A DNA stretch of 64,000 nt from Cellulomonas sp. Y8 (lineage in GTDB: Bacteria > Actinomycetota > Actinomycetes > Actinomycetales > Cellulomonadaceae), in contig NZ_CP041203.1 of assembly GCF_008033115.1 (NCBI RefSeq), positions 2,976,001 to 3,040,000 on the forward strand, written 5' to 3'. Below the pieces are notes generated by a model. That model was not told the origin of the DNA. It did no database searches and worked only from the letters and a program-made list of their open reading frames with translations. Below are positions 35,205 through 42,299 of this stretch, one piece after another. Every line of letters starts with the position of its first letter. The first letter of the stretch is position 1. The translations under genes and the position numbers were made by a program.

Positions 35205-35305
35205 CCGAGGTCGGTGCTTCCTGCCGAGATCGGTGGTTCTAGGCACCGATCTCGACCCGAAGCACCGACTTCGGCGCCAAGCACCGACTTCGGCGCCAAG
35301 CACCG
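35205..35305. repeat. Repeat family C: 19-bp-period copies of CCGAGATCGGTGCTT, direct and inverted
   Basis: Direct copies start at 35205 and 35224 (19 bp apart). Inverted copies lie at 35244-35254, 35260-35274 and 35279-35293, with a truncated sixth at 35298-35305; the last three are again 19 bp apart. The sequence differs from families A and B, but the period and the direct-then-inverted order match. The remaining bases to 35434 hold nothing recognisable. Confidence 0.88.
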
Positions 35306-35434
35306 CGCGAACGACCGGCGCCGCGCGGGCGCGACGAACGGCCCTCCGGGGGAGTGCCGGGTGGCGCGGCGAGCCGGCGCATGAGCGGGTGGGCGGTCAG
35401 GCGAGTGCCCGGTGGCGCGTGAGCGGGCAGGAGG

Positions 35435-36016
35435 TCAGGCGAGGGGCGGGTGGCCCGGGTCGCCGGTGCCGGTCGAGCGGCCCGTGACGCCCGGGGTCGC
35501 CGGGCCGGTGGCGCCGGCGGTCCCGGGGGCAGGCGCGTCGGAGGTGTCCTGGCGGAGCGCCGGGCTCGACTGGGCGGCCAGCAGGTCGCGGATCTCCTGG
35601 AGCAGCAGGATGTCCTCGGACGGCCGGGCGGGCTCCGCCTCGATCCCGCGCTTACGGCGCTCGGCCATCTTGTTGAGCGGCAGCACGATGAAGAAGTAGA
35701 TCGCGGCGGCGGTGATGAGGAACTGCAGCAGGGCGTTGAGGATCAGGCCCATGCTGATCTGGGCGTTGTTGTACGGGCCGATCATCCAGATGCTGCTGAT
35801 GTCGGGCTCGCCGAAGATCATGGCGATCAGCGGCGAGATGAAGCCGTTCTGGATCGCGGTGACGACCCCGCCGAACGCCGCACCGATCACGACACCGACG
35901 GCCAGCTCGATCGCGTTCCCGCGGGAGATGAAGTCCTTGAAACCCTGCAGCACCTTGCCGGCGCCCCTCGCGCCCTCGGTCGCGGTGCGCAGGCCCTTGT
36001 TCAGTGCGTCGCTCAT
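35435..36016 (-). CDS. mscL: Large-conductance mechanosensitive channel
   Basis: Homopentameric membrane channel that opens under hypoosmotic tension. KVLQGFKDFISRGNAIELAVGVVIGAAFGGVVTAIQNGFISPLIAMIFG is the N-terminal helix plus TM1. NALLQFLITAAAIYFFIVLPLNKM is TM2, and RRKRGIEAE...SEDILLLQEIRDLLAAQ is the cytoplasmic helix. The 193 residues exceed the usual 130-150 because of a Pro/Gly/Thr-rich tail after the helix. It occupies the place of Rv0985c relative to the genes to its right. Confidence 0.97.
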   Translation of the reverse strand: MSDALNKGLRTATEGARGAGKVLQGFKDFISRGNAIELAVGVVIGAAFGGVVTAIQNGFISPLIAMIFGEPDISSIWMIGPYNNAQISMGLILNALLQFLITAAAIYFFIVLPLNKMAERRKRGIEAEPARPSEDILLLQEIRDLLAAQSSPALRQDTSDAPAPGTAGATGPATPGVTGRSTGTGDPGHPPLA

Positions 36017-36056
36017 GCGGTGAGGTCCCCCGGTGTGCTGCGGCGATATGTCCGCA

Positions 36057-36947
36057 TCATCCCACGATGACCGCGCTGAGCACACGGGACGCGGCCGCGC
36101 CGCTCAGGGCGACCGACTCGTCGGGGTCGACCGCCAGGAGCACCGGCGTGCTCTCCGTCGACGTGGTGCCGCCGCCGAGGAGCCCGCCGCCCGCGCCCGG
36201 ACCGGGGTCGTCCCCGCCCGGTCGCGGGAGCACCACGGCCGCCCGGGCGAGCCGGGTCGCCTCGTCGCCGTCGTGCAGCGCGGCCGCGACGACGTCGACG
36301 CGCATGCCCGGCACCAGCACGTCCGCCACGCCGGCGTCGGCGAACCGCACGGGCACGACGACCGTCCCGGCGGGCCCGGTGGCGGCGTCGTCCACGAGCA
36401 GCTCGGCCACGAGCGGCAGGCCCGCCGGCACCGCGACCGCGAGTCGTCGCCCGGCCAGAGCCGTCACCGCCGACGACCGGGTCGAACCCGCGTCGTTCGC
36501 GCCGTCGACCGCGGCGCCGGCGGCGCCAGCCCCGTCGACCGCTGTGCCGGCGGCGTCGGATCGGTCGACCGCGGTGCCGGCGGCGCCAGCTCTGTCGCCC
36601 GCGGCGCCGGTGGCGTCGGCCCCGTCGTCCGCGGCGCGCCCCTCCGCGGCGGCGCCTTCGTCGGCCTCCGACCCGGGCACCGACCACTCCTCGGCCAGCC
36701 CCGCCGGCAGCAGCGCGACCGGCACCTCCGCGAGCCGCACGTCCCCGGGCGCCAGCACGGTGCCGACCGCCAGGTCGCGCGCCGCGACCGGCACCCGTGC
36801 GGAGGGCGGGTCGGCGGGCCGCAGCAGCCCGACCGCGACCAGGGCGGCGAGCCCGGCGCACAGCGCGGCCACCGGCCGGCGGGCGCGCCAGGTCAGCAGG
36901 CGGAGCCGGCGGCGGGCGGCCGCGGAGAGCGGGTCGGTGAGAGGCAC
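36057..36947 (-). CDS. SAF-domain membrane protein with repeat insert (296 aa)
   Basis: One N-terminal membrane helix (PVAALCAGLAALVAVGLL), then a SAF/CpaB-like domain: VPVAARDLAVGTVLAPGDVRLAEVPVALLP and, after a low-complexity insert, ALAGRRLAVAVPAGLPLVAELLVDD... VVVPVRFADAGVADVLVPGMRVDVVA. The insert (about residues 105-150) is made of 10-residue repeats such as DGAGAAGAAV, encoded by a 30-bp tandem repeat. The role may be in pilus assembly or the cell envelope; no pilus genes are adjacent. Confidence 0.8.
   Translation of the reverse strand: MPLTDPLSAAARRRLRLLTWRARRPVAALCAGLAALVAVGLLRPADPPSARVPVAARDLAVGTVLAPGDVRLAEVPVALLPAGLAEEWSVPGSEADEGAAAEGRAADDGADATGAAGDRAGAAGTAVDRSDAAGTAVDGAGAAGAAVDGANDAGSTRSSAVTALAGRRLAVAVPAGLPLVAELLVDDAATGPAGTVVVPVRFADAGVADVLVPGMRVDVVAAALHDGDEATRLARAAVVLPRPGGDDPGPGAGGGLLGGGTTSTESTPVLLAVDPDESVALSGAAASRVLSAVIVG
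36504..36623. repeat. 30-bp tandem repeat inside the SAF-domain gene
   Basis: Four units begin at 36504, 36534, 36564 and 36594, each starting GTCGMCCGC and containing GCCGGCGGC or a close variant. A partial fifth starts at 36624. The 30-bp length keeps the reading frame, so copy number can vary without inactivating the protein. Confidence 0.85.
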
Positions 36948-37097
36948 GACACCGACGCTAGGCAGCCCACGGGGTGGCGCCGGACCCGCCGGTCGGCCGG
37001 CTGGGGACGACGCGCGCTCAGCTGGGCTGTGGAGGACTCGGCGCCCGCTCGGGGCGCGGGTCCGGCGGCGGGGCCGCGAACGGCCCCACCCCGGGCG

Positions 37098-37421
37098 TCA
37101 GCTCGCGGCGGGCTTCGCGGCGCTCGTGGACGAGGACGTCGACGCGGCCGGCGCCGGAGCAGCCGTGCTCGTGGTCGACGAGGACGAGGACGACGTGCTC
37201 GACGTCGAGGTGCTGCTGCTCGCGGAGGTCGTGGAGCTGGAGGTCGACCGCGAGTCGTTGCGGTAGAAGCCCGAGCCCTTGAACACGACGCCGACGGAGG
37301 AGAACACCTTGCGCAGCTTCCCGCCGCAGGCGGGGCACTCGGTGAGCGCCGCGTCGCTGAACGACTGGTGGATGTCGAAGGCGTGGCCGCACTCGGTGCA
37401 GGTGTAGGCGTAGGTGGGCAC
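37098..37421 (-). CDS. FmdB-type zinc-ribbon protein, homologue of redox chaperone Rv0991c/Ruc (107 aa)
   Basis: MPTYAYTCTECGHAFDIHQSFSDAALTECPACGGKLRKVF is the FmdB-family zinc ribbon with CxxC pairs at 8/11 and 29/32. The rest is a Ser/Thr-rich tail followed by Ala/Pro. Mycobacterium tuberculosis Rv0991c, a serine-rich zinc-ribbon protein reported as a redox-regulated chaperone in the HrcA regulon, has the same organisation and also neighbours the 5-FCL gene. A CIRCE-like operator lies about 70 bases upstream of this GTG start. Chaperone function is inferred from the homology. Confidence 0.85.
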   Translation of the reverse strand: MPTYAYTCTECGHAFDIHQSFSDAALTECPACGGKLRKVFSSVGVVFKGSGFYRNDSRSTSSSTTSASSSTSTSSTSSSSSSTTSTAAPAPAASTSSSTSAAKPAAS

Positions 37422-37492
37422 TGCTGTCTCCCGCGGATGACGTGACCTGGGTGGACGGGGAGCCGGTCGCCGGGCGGAACCGCCCGCGCCCC

Positions 37493-37517
37493 TGGCACTC
37501 CTTCTGTCCGAGTGCCA
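37493..37517 (-). promoter_or_regulatory. CIRCE-like HrcA operator with overlapping promoter
   Basis: TGGCACTC-N9-GAGTGCCA, an 8-bp perfect inverted repeat with the 9-base spacer characteristic of CIRCE (consensus TTAGCACTC-N9-GAGTGCTAA). A minus-strand TATCAT -10-like hexamer at 37518-37523 abuts it, so HrcA binding would cover the start point. It faces the zinc-ribbon gene. Confidence 0.8.
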
Positions 37518-37591
37518 ATGATACGCGCGCCCGCGATATTCCTCGGCGTGCGTCCGCGCAGGCCCCGGGGGCGGGCCCCGCGCGCCCCCGC

Positions 37592-38230
37592 TCAGCCGCC
37601 GAGCCGGACCCAGCGCTCGGGCGTCGCGACCATGTCGACCGTCCGGTCGTGCGGCTCGTGGGGCAGCGGCCGGGTCCCGGCGTCGTACAGCTCCTCGGCG
37701 AACACCAGCGCGACGACGGGCGTCCCCGGGCGGGCGTGCGCGAGCGCGCGGTCGTACCAGCCGCCGCCCTGCCCGAGCCGGTTCCCGGCGGTGTCGACGG
37801 CGAGCGCAGGCGCCACGATCACGTCGACCTCGGCGATGGCGTCGGCGCCGAGCGAGGGGCCGGACGGCTCCGGCGGGCGGCCGGGCGCGCGCTCCAGCAG
37901 GTCGTGCCGTCCCGCGAACCACGCCCACTCCCGCTGCAGGCCGGCGCCGAGCACGGGGAGCAGCACCCGGGCGCCGCGCGCGGCGAGCGCGTCGAGCAGC
38001 GGGCCGGTGTCGGGCTCGGTCGGTCGGGCGCTGTAGGCGGCGACCACCCCGGCGTCCGCGAGGACCGGGATCGTCTGGACGACGTCGACGAACGCCTCGG
38101 CCGCGGCGGCTCGCAGGCGGGGCGACCGCGCGCGGCGGGCTGCACGGATGGCGGCCCGGAACTCGTCCTTCACCTCGGTGATGCTGCTGCCGTCGGAGAC
38201 GTGCGGATACGGCTGGGCAGCGGCGCTCAT
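37592..38230 (-). CDS. 5-formyltetrahydrofolate cyclo-ligase
   Basis: ATP-dependent conversion of 5-formyl-THF to 5,10-methenyl-THF. VKDEFRAAIRAARRARSPRLR is the N-terminal nucleotide-binding helix, VVAAYSARPTEPDTGPLLDAL the substrate region, and NRLGQGGGWYDRALA the family signature (GxGGGxYD). Length 212 fits. Positioned like Rv0992c in M. tuberculosis, between the zinc-ribbon gene and moeA/glp, but no galU lies between. Confidence 0.93.
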   Translation of the reverse strand: MSAAAQPYPHVSDGSSITEVKDEFRAAIRAARRARSPRLRAAAAEAFVDVVQTIPVLADAGVVAAYSARPTEPDTGPLLDALAARGARVLLPVLGAGLQREWAWFAGRHDLLERAPGRPPEPSGPSLGADAIAEVDVIVAPALAVDTAGNRLGQGGGWYDRALAHARPGTPVVALVFAEELYDAGTRPLPHEPHDRTVDMVATPERWVRLGG

Positions 38231-38333
38231 GGCACCCAGTCTCGCAAATCGCCCCCGCACCGGGTAGGACCAAAGGGGTTGAACCGGCGCGGCCGGTGGG
38301 CGGCGGGCCGCACCGGGCGGGCATGATGCGGGC

Positions 38334-39557
38334 ATGAGATCCGTCCAGGACCAGCTCGCGGCGGTGCTCGCCGGGGTCGGACCGGTGGCCCCGCTCGACG
38401 TGGTGCTCGCCGACGCGGCCGGCACGATCCTCGCCGAGGACGTCGTGGCCCCGGCGGACGTCCCCGCCCGGCCGGTCGCCGCGCGCGACGGCTACGCGGT
38501 GGCGACCGGCGACCTGCGGGGCGGTGCCCCGGGCGCGCCCCTGGTGCTGCCGGTCGCGCACGACGTGCTCGCGGGCGATCCCGCGGCGCTGCGGCTCGCC
38601 CCGGGCCAGGCGGTGCGGATCGCGTCGGGCGGTCCGGTGCCCGCGGGCGCGGACGCCGTGGTCCCGGCCGAGGACACGGACCGCGGCGCCGTGCGGGTGG
38701 CCCTGCACCGGGTGCCGGTGCCGGGCGAGCACGTCCGCGCCGTCGGTGCCGACACCGTGCGCGGCGCCGTCGTGCTCGCGGCCGGCACCCGGCTCGGTGC
38801 GCGGCAGCTCGCGACCGCCGCGGCCGCGGGTCGTGGCCGGCTCCGGGTGCACCCCGCGCCGCGCGTCGTGATCGTCTCGATCGGGTCCGAGCTCGCCGAG
38901 CCCGGCACGCCGCCGCGCGACGGCGGCGTGTACGAGTCGGCGGGCCACGCGCTCGAGGCGGCGGTCCGGGACACGGGTGCGACCCCGGTCCGGGCGGGCG
39001 TGGTGCCGGACGACCGCGCCGTGCTCAGCGAGGCGCTCGAGGACCAGCTGGTGCGCGCGGACGTCGTGGTCACCACGGGCGGGTTGTCCGAGTCGCAGCA
39101 CGACACCCTCGCCGACGTCCTCGCCCCGCTGGGGACGGTGCGGTTCGACCAGGTGGCGATGGCGCCGGGCTTCCGGCACGGCTTCGGCACCCTCGGCGAC
39201 GGGCCGCACGCGGTGCCGCTGTTCGCGCTGCCCGGCCACCCGGTGGCGTCGCAGGTGGCGTTCGAGGTGTTCGTCCGTCCCGCGCTGCGGGCGATGGCCG
39301 GGCACACCGACCTGTTCCGGCCGTCGGTGACGGCGCGCGCGGACGTCGGCTGGCCGTCGCCCGAGGGGGTGCGGCAGTTCGTGCCGGCCGCGGTGGTGGG
39401 GACGCCGGGCGAGGGCTACCGCGTCACGCCCGTCGGCGACCCCGCGGTCCCGTCGATCACCGGGTTCGCGCACGCCAACGCCCTCGCCGTCGTGGGGGAG
39501 CAGGACTCCGCCGTCGTCGCCGGGCAGGTCGTGCACTGCCTGGTGCTGGAGGGCTGA
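38334..39557 (+). CDS. MoeA/gephyrin-like protein, possible Glp divisome protein
   Basis: Molybdopterin molybdotransferase fold of 407 residues: domain III residues ARDGYAVATGDLRGG, IASGGPVPAGADAVVPAEDT, then the MPT-binding-type domain RVVIVSIGSELAEPGTPP... TTGGLSESQHDTL and LFALPGHPVASQVAFEVFVRPAL. Its neighbours rimJ and a GlpR-like membrane protein copy the Rv0994-Rv0995-Rv0996 order, where corynebacterial homologues (Glp and GlpR) act in cell division. No other molybdenum cofactor genes are in the window, which favours the Glp reading; enzymatic activity is not excluded. Confidence 0.88.
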   Translation: MRSVQDQLAAVLAGVGPVAPLDVVLADAAGTILAEDVVAPADVPARPVAARDGYAVATGDLRGGAPGAPLVLPVAHDVLAGDPAALRLAPGQAVRIASGGPVPAGADAVVPAEDTDRGAVRVALHRVPVPGEHVRAVGADTVRGAVVLAAGTRLGARQLATAAAAGRGRLRVHPAPRVVIVSIGSELAEPGTPPRDGGVYESAGHALEAAVRDTGATPVRAGVVPDDRAVLSEALEDQLVRADVVVTTGGLSESQHDTLADVLAPLGTVRFDQVAMAPGFRHGFGTLGDGPHAVPLFALPGHPVASQVAFEVFVRPALRAMAGHTDLFRPSVTARADVGWPSPEGVRQFVPAAVVGTPGEGYRVTPVGDPAVPSITGFAHANALAVVGEQDSAVVAGQVVHCLVLEG

Positions 39558-40162
39558 TGCCGCGCGGCTGGCCCGTGGCCCTCACCGACGGCGACGTCCG
39601 GCTGCGCCCGCTGCGGCGGTCCGACGAGGCCGCGTGGATGCGGCTGCGCGCGGTGAACGCCGCCTGGCTCGAGCCGTGGGACGCGACGTCGCCCGAGCCC
39701 GTGACGGGTCGGCGGCCGACGTTCGGGCAGTTCGTGCGGACGCTCGACCGACAGGCCCGCTCGGGGACCTCGCTGCCGTTCGCGATCGAGCACGCCGGGG
39801 AGCTGGTCGGCCAGCTCACCGTCTCGGGGATCACCTACGGGTCGCTGTACTCGGCGTCGGTCGGCTACTGGGTCGCGCAGCACGTCGCGGGCCGGGGGAT
39901 CACGCCGACCGCGGTGGCGCTGGCGACCGACCACTGCTTCACGGCGCTCGGGCTGCACCGGGTCGAGGTGAACATCCGCCCGGAGAACCGGCCGTCGCTG
40001 CGCGTGGTCGAGAAGCTCGGGTTCCGGGACGAGGGCCTGCGCGAGCGGTACCTGCACATCCAGGGCGCGTGGTGCGACCACCGCACGTTCGCGCTGACGA
40101 CGGAGGACGTGCCGCGCGGGCTGCTGGCGCGCTGGCACGCGCGACGGTCTTCGGACGTCTGA
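39557..40162 (+). CDS. rimJ: RimJ/RimL-type GNAT N-acetyltransferase
   Basis: 201-residue acetyltransferase: LTDGDVRLRPLRRSDEAAWMRLR start, SVGYWVAQHVAGRGITPTAVALATDHCFTALGLHRVEVNIRPENRPSLRVVEKLGFRDEGLRERYLHIQGAWCDHRTFALT with the acetyl-CoA pyrophosphate loop and the terminal block of the RimJ family. It probably acetylates an N-terminal alanine of ribosomal or other proteins. The ATG overlaps the moeA/glp stop by one base. Confidence 0.9.
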   Translation: MPRGWPVALTDGDVRLRPLRRSDEAAWMRLRAVNAAWLEPWDATSPEPVTGRRPTFGQFVRTLDRQARSGTSLPFAIEHAGELVGQLTVSGITYGSLYSASVGYWVAQHVAGRGITPTAVALATDHCFTALGLHRVEVNIRPENRPSLRVVEKLGFRDEGLRERYLHIQGAWCDHRTFALTTEDVPRGLLARWHARRSSDV

Positions 40163-40300
40163 CCGATCCGTCCGCTCTGCCCGGGTTCGTCCGGGTGTGG
40201 CAGGCTGTGCTCGGCCCGCCGAATGACATCGGTGTGATTTTCACGCGGTGGGCCGCTCGACACGCCGCGACGGGTCCGGGGCCGGTGCCTGCGCCGCACC

Positions 40301-40306
40301 TACCGT
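40301..40306 (+). promoter_or_regulatory. -10 element TACCGT of a leaderless-type promoter
   Basis: TACCGT with GTG 40313 seven bases after its last base and no ribosome site. Gives the GlpR-like gene its own promoter, separate from moeA-rimJ. Confidence 0.5.
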
Positions 40307-40312
40307 CGTGGA

Positions 40313-41449
40313 GTGTACGAATTCGCCGGACCAGCCGCCCTCGTGGTGGTCGGCCTGTGGATCGCGTACCTGGTGCCGCACAAGCTGCGGCACCGGCAGC
40401 AGCTGCTGGAGTCGCGGACCGACGACCGGTTCTCCGACGCCCTGCGGGTGCTCGCCGTGACCGGCCCGGAGGGGTCCGGCCGCCGGCGGCGCGCGGAGGT
40501 GGCGGGGGGAGTCCGGCAGGACTGCGGCCCGGTGGAGAAGCGGGCCGGGCTGCTGACCCCGGGGACGGGGAACCGGCTCGCGACGACGGAGAGGGGAGGG
40601 GCCGAGGTGGACCGACCGCACGGGACCCAGGACAGGATCGGCGCCGACGCCGCCCGTCGTGCCGCGCAGCTGCAGGCCGCCCACGCCGCCGCGACCGCCC
40701 GCCGGGGCGCCGCCGCGCGCCGGCGCGGTGCCCTCGCGGGCGTGCTGCTCGCCGCCACGGTCGTCGGGTGGGTCGTCGCGGGCGTGACCGCCCTCGGCGT
40801 GCTCGCCGGCCTGGTGCCGACGGTGCTGCTCGCCGGGGTGCTCGGCCTCGGCCGTCGCGCCGTGGTGCAGGGCCGCCTCGCCGAGGACGAGTGGCAGCGC
40901 CGGATCCACGAGGCCACCGCGCCGCTGCGCGAGCGGGCCGCGCGCCCGGGCCGCAAGGGCGCCGCGGGGCGCGCCGTGCGCCCGTCGCTCACCGAGACCC
41001 AGGCGATCGAGCGGGTGCGCGCCGACGCCCCCGTCCGGACCTCGACCCGGGTGCGGGACGGCGGCCGCGAGGGCGACACGTGGACGCCGGTCGCCGTGCC
41101 CCGGCCCACCTACGCCACGAAGGCCCCCGCGCCGCGCCGCGAGCCCGCCCCGCTGGGCGAGGTCGAGGGCTCGACGCACGCCGCGCCCGCGCGCCGCACG
41201 ACGGCGACCCCCGACGAGGCGGCCGTCCCCGCGGCCGAGCAGACCGCGGTCACGGCGACGGGCACGGACGGCGCCCCGGCGCCCACGACCCCGTCCGCCG
41301 CACCCGCGGACGCGACCCCCGCCGGCGCGCCCGCGCCCTCCGACGCGGCCCCGGCCCGTGGGGGCGTCACCGCCCCGGCGACCGAGGAGCCGACCGGCTC
41401 GATCGACCTCAACGCCGTCCTCGCCCGCCGCCGCGCTGCCGGCGCGTAG
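40313..41449 (+). CDS. GlpR-like membrane protein, Rv0996-type (378 aa)
   Basis: An N-terminal membrane segment begins at residue 4 (FAGPAALVVVGLWIAYLVPHKL). A basic linker follows, then a central helical pair (GALAGVLLAATVVGWVVAGVTALGVLAGLVPTVLLAGVLGLG, about residues 140-185) and a long Pro/Ala/Thr-rich cytoplasmic tail ending SIDLNAVLARRRAAGA. Same place and layout as the conserved membrane protein beside moeA1/rimJ in mycobacteria, reported in corynebacteria as the membrane receptor of Glp. It is identified by synteny and topology, not by a diagnostic motif. Confidence 0.72.
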   Translation: MYEFAGPAALVVVGLWIAYLVPHKLRHRQQLLESRTDDRFSDALRVLAVTGPEGSGRRRRAEVAGGVRQDCGPVEKRAGLLTPGTGNRLATTERGGAEVDRPHGTQDRIGADAARRAAQLQAAHAAATARRGAAARRRGALAGVLLAATVVGWVVAGVTALGVLAGLVPTVLLAGVLGLGRRAVVQGRLAEDEWQRRIHEATAPLRERAARPGRKGAAGRAVRPSLTETQAIERVRADAPVRTSTRVRDGGREGDTWTPVAVPRPTYATKAPAPRREPAPLGEVEGSTHAAPARRTTATPDEAAVPAAEQTAVTATGTDGAPAPTTPSAAPADATPAGAPAPSDAAPARGGVTAPATEEPTGSIDLNAVLARRRAAGA

Positions 41450-41471
41450 GGCCGCGACCAGCCGTGTCGTG

Positions 41472-41491
41472 AGCACCCTCGGACGGGTGCT
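41472..41491 (+). terminator. Hairpin after the GlpR-like gene
   Basis: AGCACCC-TCGGAC-GGGTGCT, a 7-bp stem 22 bases after the stop at 41449. The right arm runs into TAGGCT (41491-41496), a -10-like element for the tRNA. Confidence 0.5.
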
Positions 41492-41510
41492 AGGCTGATC
41501 ACCGCTTCAA

Positions 41511-41585
<75 letters not shown>

Positions 41586-41592
41586 TGAAGGC

Positions 41593-41621
41593 AAGGCCCG
41601 GGATCCTCGATCCCGGGCCTT
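41593..41621 (+). terminator. Terminator hairpin after tRNA-Ala
   Basis: Perfect 13-bp stem AAGGCCCGGGATC (41593-41605) and its complement (41609-41621) around CTC, 10 bases after the tRNA. Followed by CGTCGTTCC without a long T run. Confidence 0.85.
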
Positions 41622-41656
41622 CGTCGTTCCCCGGCGGGCGTGTCGGTGGTCGCCGC

Positions 41657-41662
41657 TAGCGT
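41657..41662 (+). promoter_or_regulatory. -10 element TAGCGT of a leaderless-type promoter
   Basis: TAGCGT with ATG 41670 eight bases after its last base and no ribosome site. Confidence 0.5.
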
Positions 41663-41669
41663 CGGTGCC

Positions 41670-42227
41670 ATGCGGGTGATCTACAACACGGCGACGTCGC
41701 TCAGCGGGTTCATCGCGGACGAGGACAACTCGCTCGCCTGGCTGTTCGCGGTCGACTCCGCGACCCGGCCCGACCACGAGGCGTTCCTGGCCGGCATCGG
41801 GGTGCTGGTGTCCGGCTCGACCACCTACGAGTGGGTGCTGCGCGAGGAGGACCTCGTGGCGCACCCCGAGAAGTGGCCGGCGTACTACGGCGCGCGCCCG
41901 TACTACGTGTTCACGAGCCGCGACCTGCCGGTGCCCGAGGGCGCCGACGTGCGGTTCGTCCGCGGGTCGGTGGCGGAGGCGCTGCCGGCGATCCACGCGG
42001 CGGCCGGCGCGGGCGACGCGTGGGTCATCGGTGGCGGCGACCTCGCGGGCCAGTTCCTCGACGCCGGGGCGCTCGACGAGGTGCAGGTCAGCGTGGCGCC
42101 CGCCGCCCTCACCGGCGGGGCGCCGGTGCTGCCGCGGCGGGTCGGGCCGGACCGGCTGCGGCTGCGGTCGGCCGAGCGGTTCGACCAGTTCGCGCACCTG
42201 ACGTACGACGTGCTGCCGCCCTCCTGA
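41670..42227 (+). CDS. Dihydrofolate reductase/RibD C-terminal-like protein (185 aa)
   Basis: RibD-C fold: VIYNTATSLSGFIADEDNSLAWLF at the N terminus and DAWVIGGGDLAGQFLDAGALDEVQVSVAPAALTGGAPVLP at the nucleotide-binding glycine loop. Members reduce pterin/riboflavin-type substrates with NADPH, but most are uncharacterised. Single gene between the tRNA terminator and the transporter. Confidence 0.9.
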   Translation: MRVIYNTATSLSGFIADEDNSLAWLFAVDSATRPDHEAFLAGIGVLVSGSTTYEWVLREEDLVAHPEKWPAYYGARPYYVFTSRDLPVPEGADVRFVRGSVAEALPAIHAAAGAGDAWVIGGGDLAGQFLDAGALDEVQVSVAPAALTGGAPVLPRRVGPDRLRLRSAERFDQFAHLTYDVLPPS

Positions 42228-42299
42228 CGACGTCCCGGCGAGCCGCCCGGCGCGCGGACCGCGGCCGGGCGCTCCGGGCCGCGGTGGCAGAATGACCCG

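Noticed and set aside
32550-35242. Long plus-strand open frame continuing beyond the giant protein into the repeat region
   Set aside because: Frame composition is Arg/Ala/Pro-rich without motifs. Only the short stretch 31840-31930 of this frame belongs to the real protein, because of the two +1 indels.
34689-35305. CRISPR-like array suggested by regularly spaced repeats
   Set aside because: The repeats are contiguous with a 19-bp period and no unique spacers, occur in both orientations and lack cas genes nearby.
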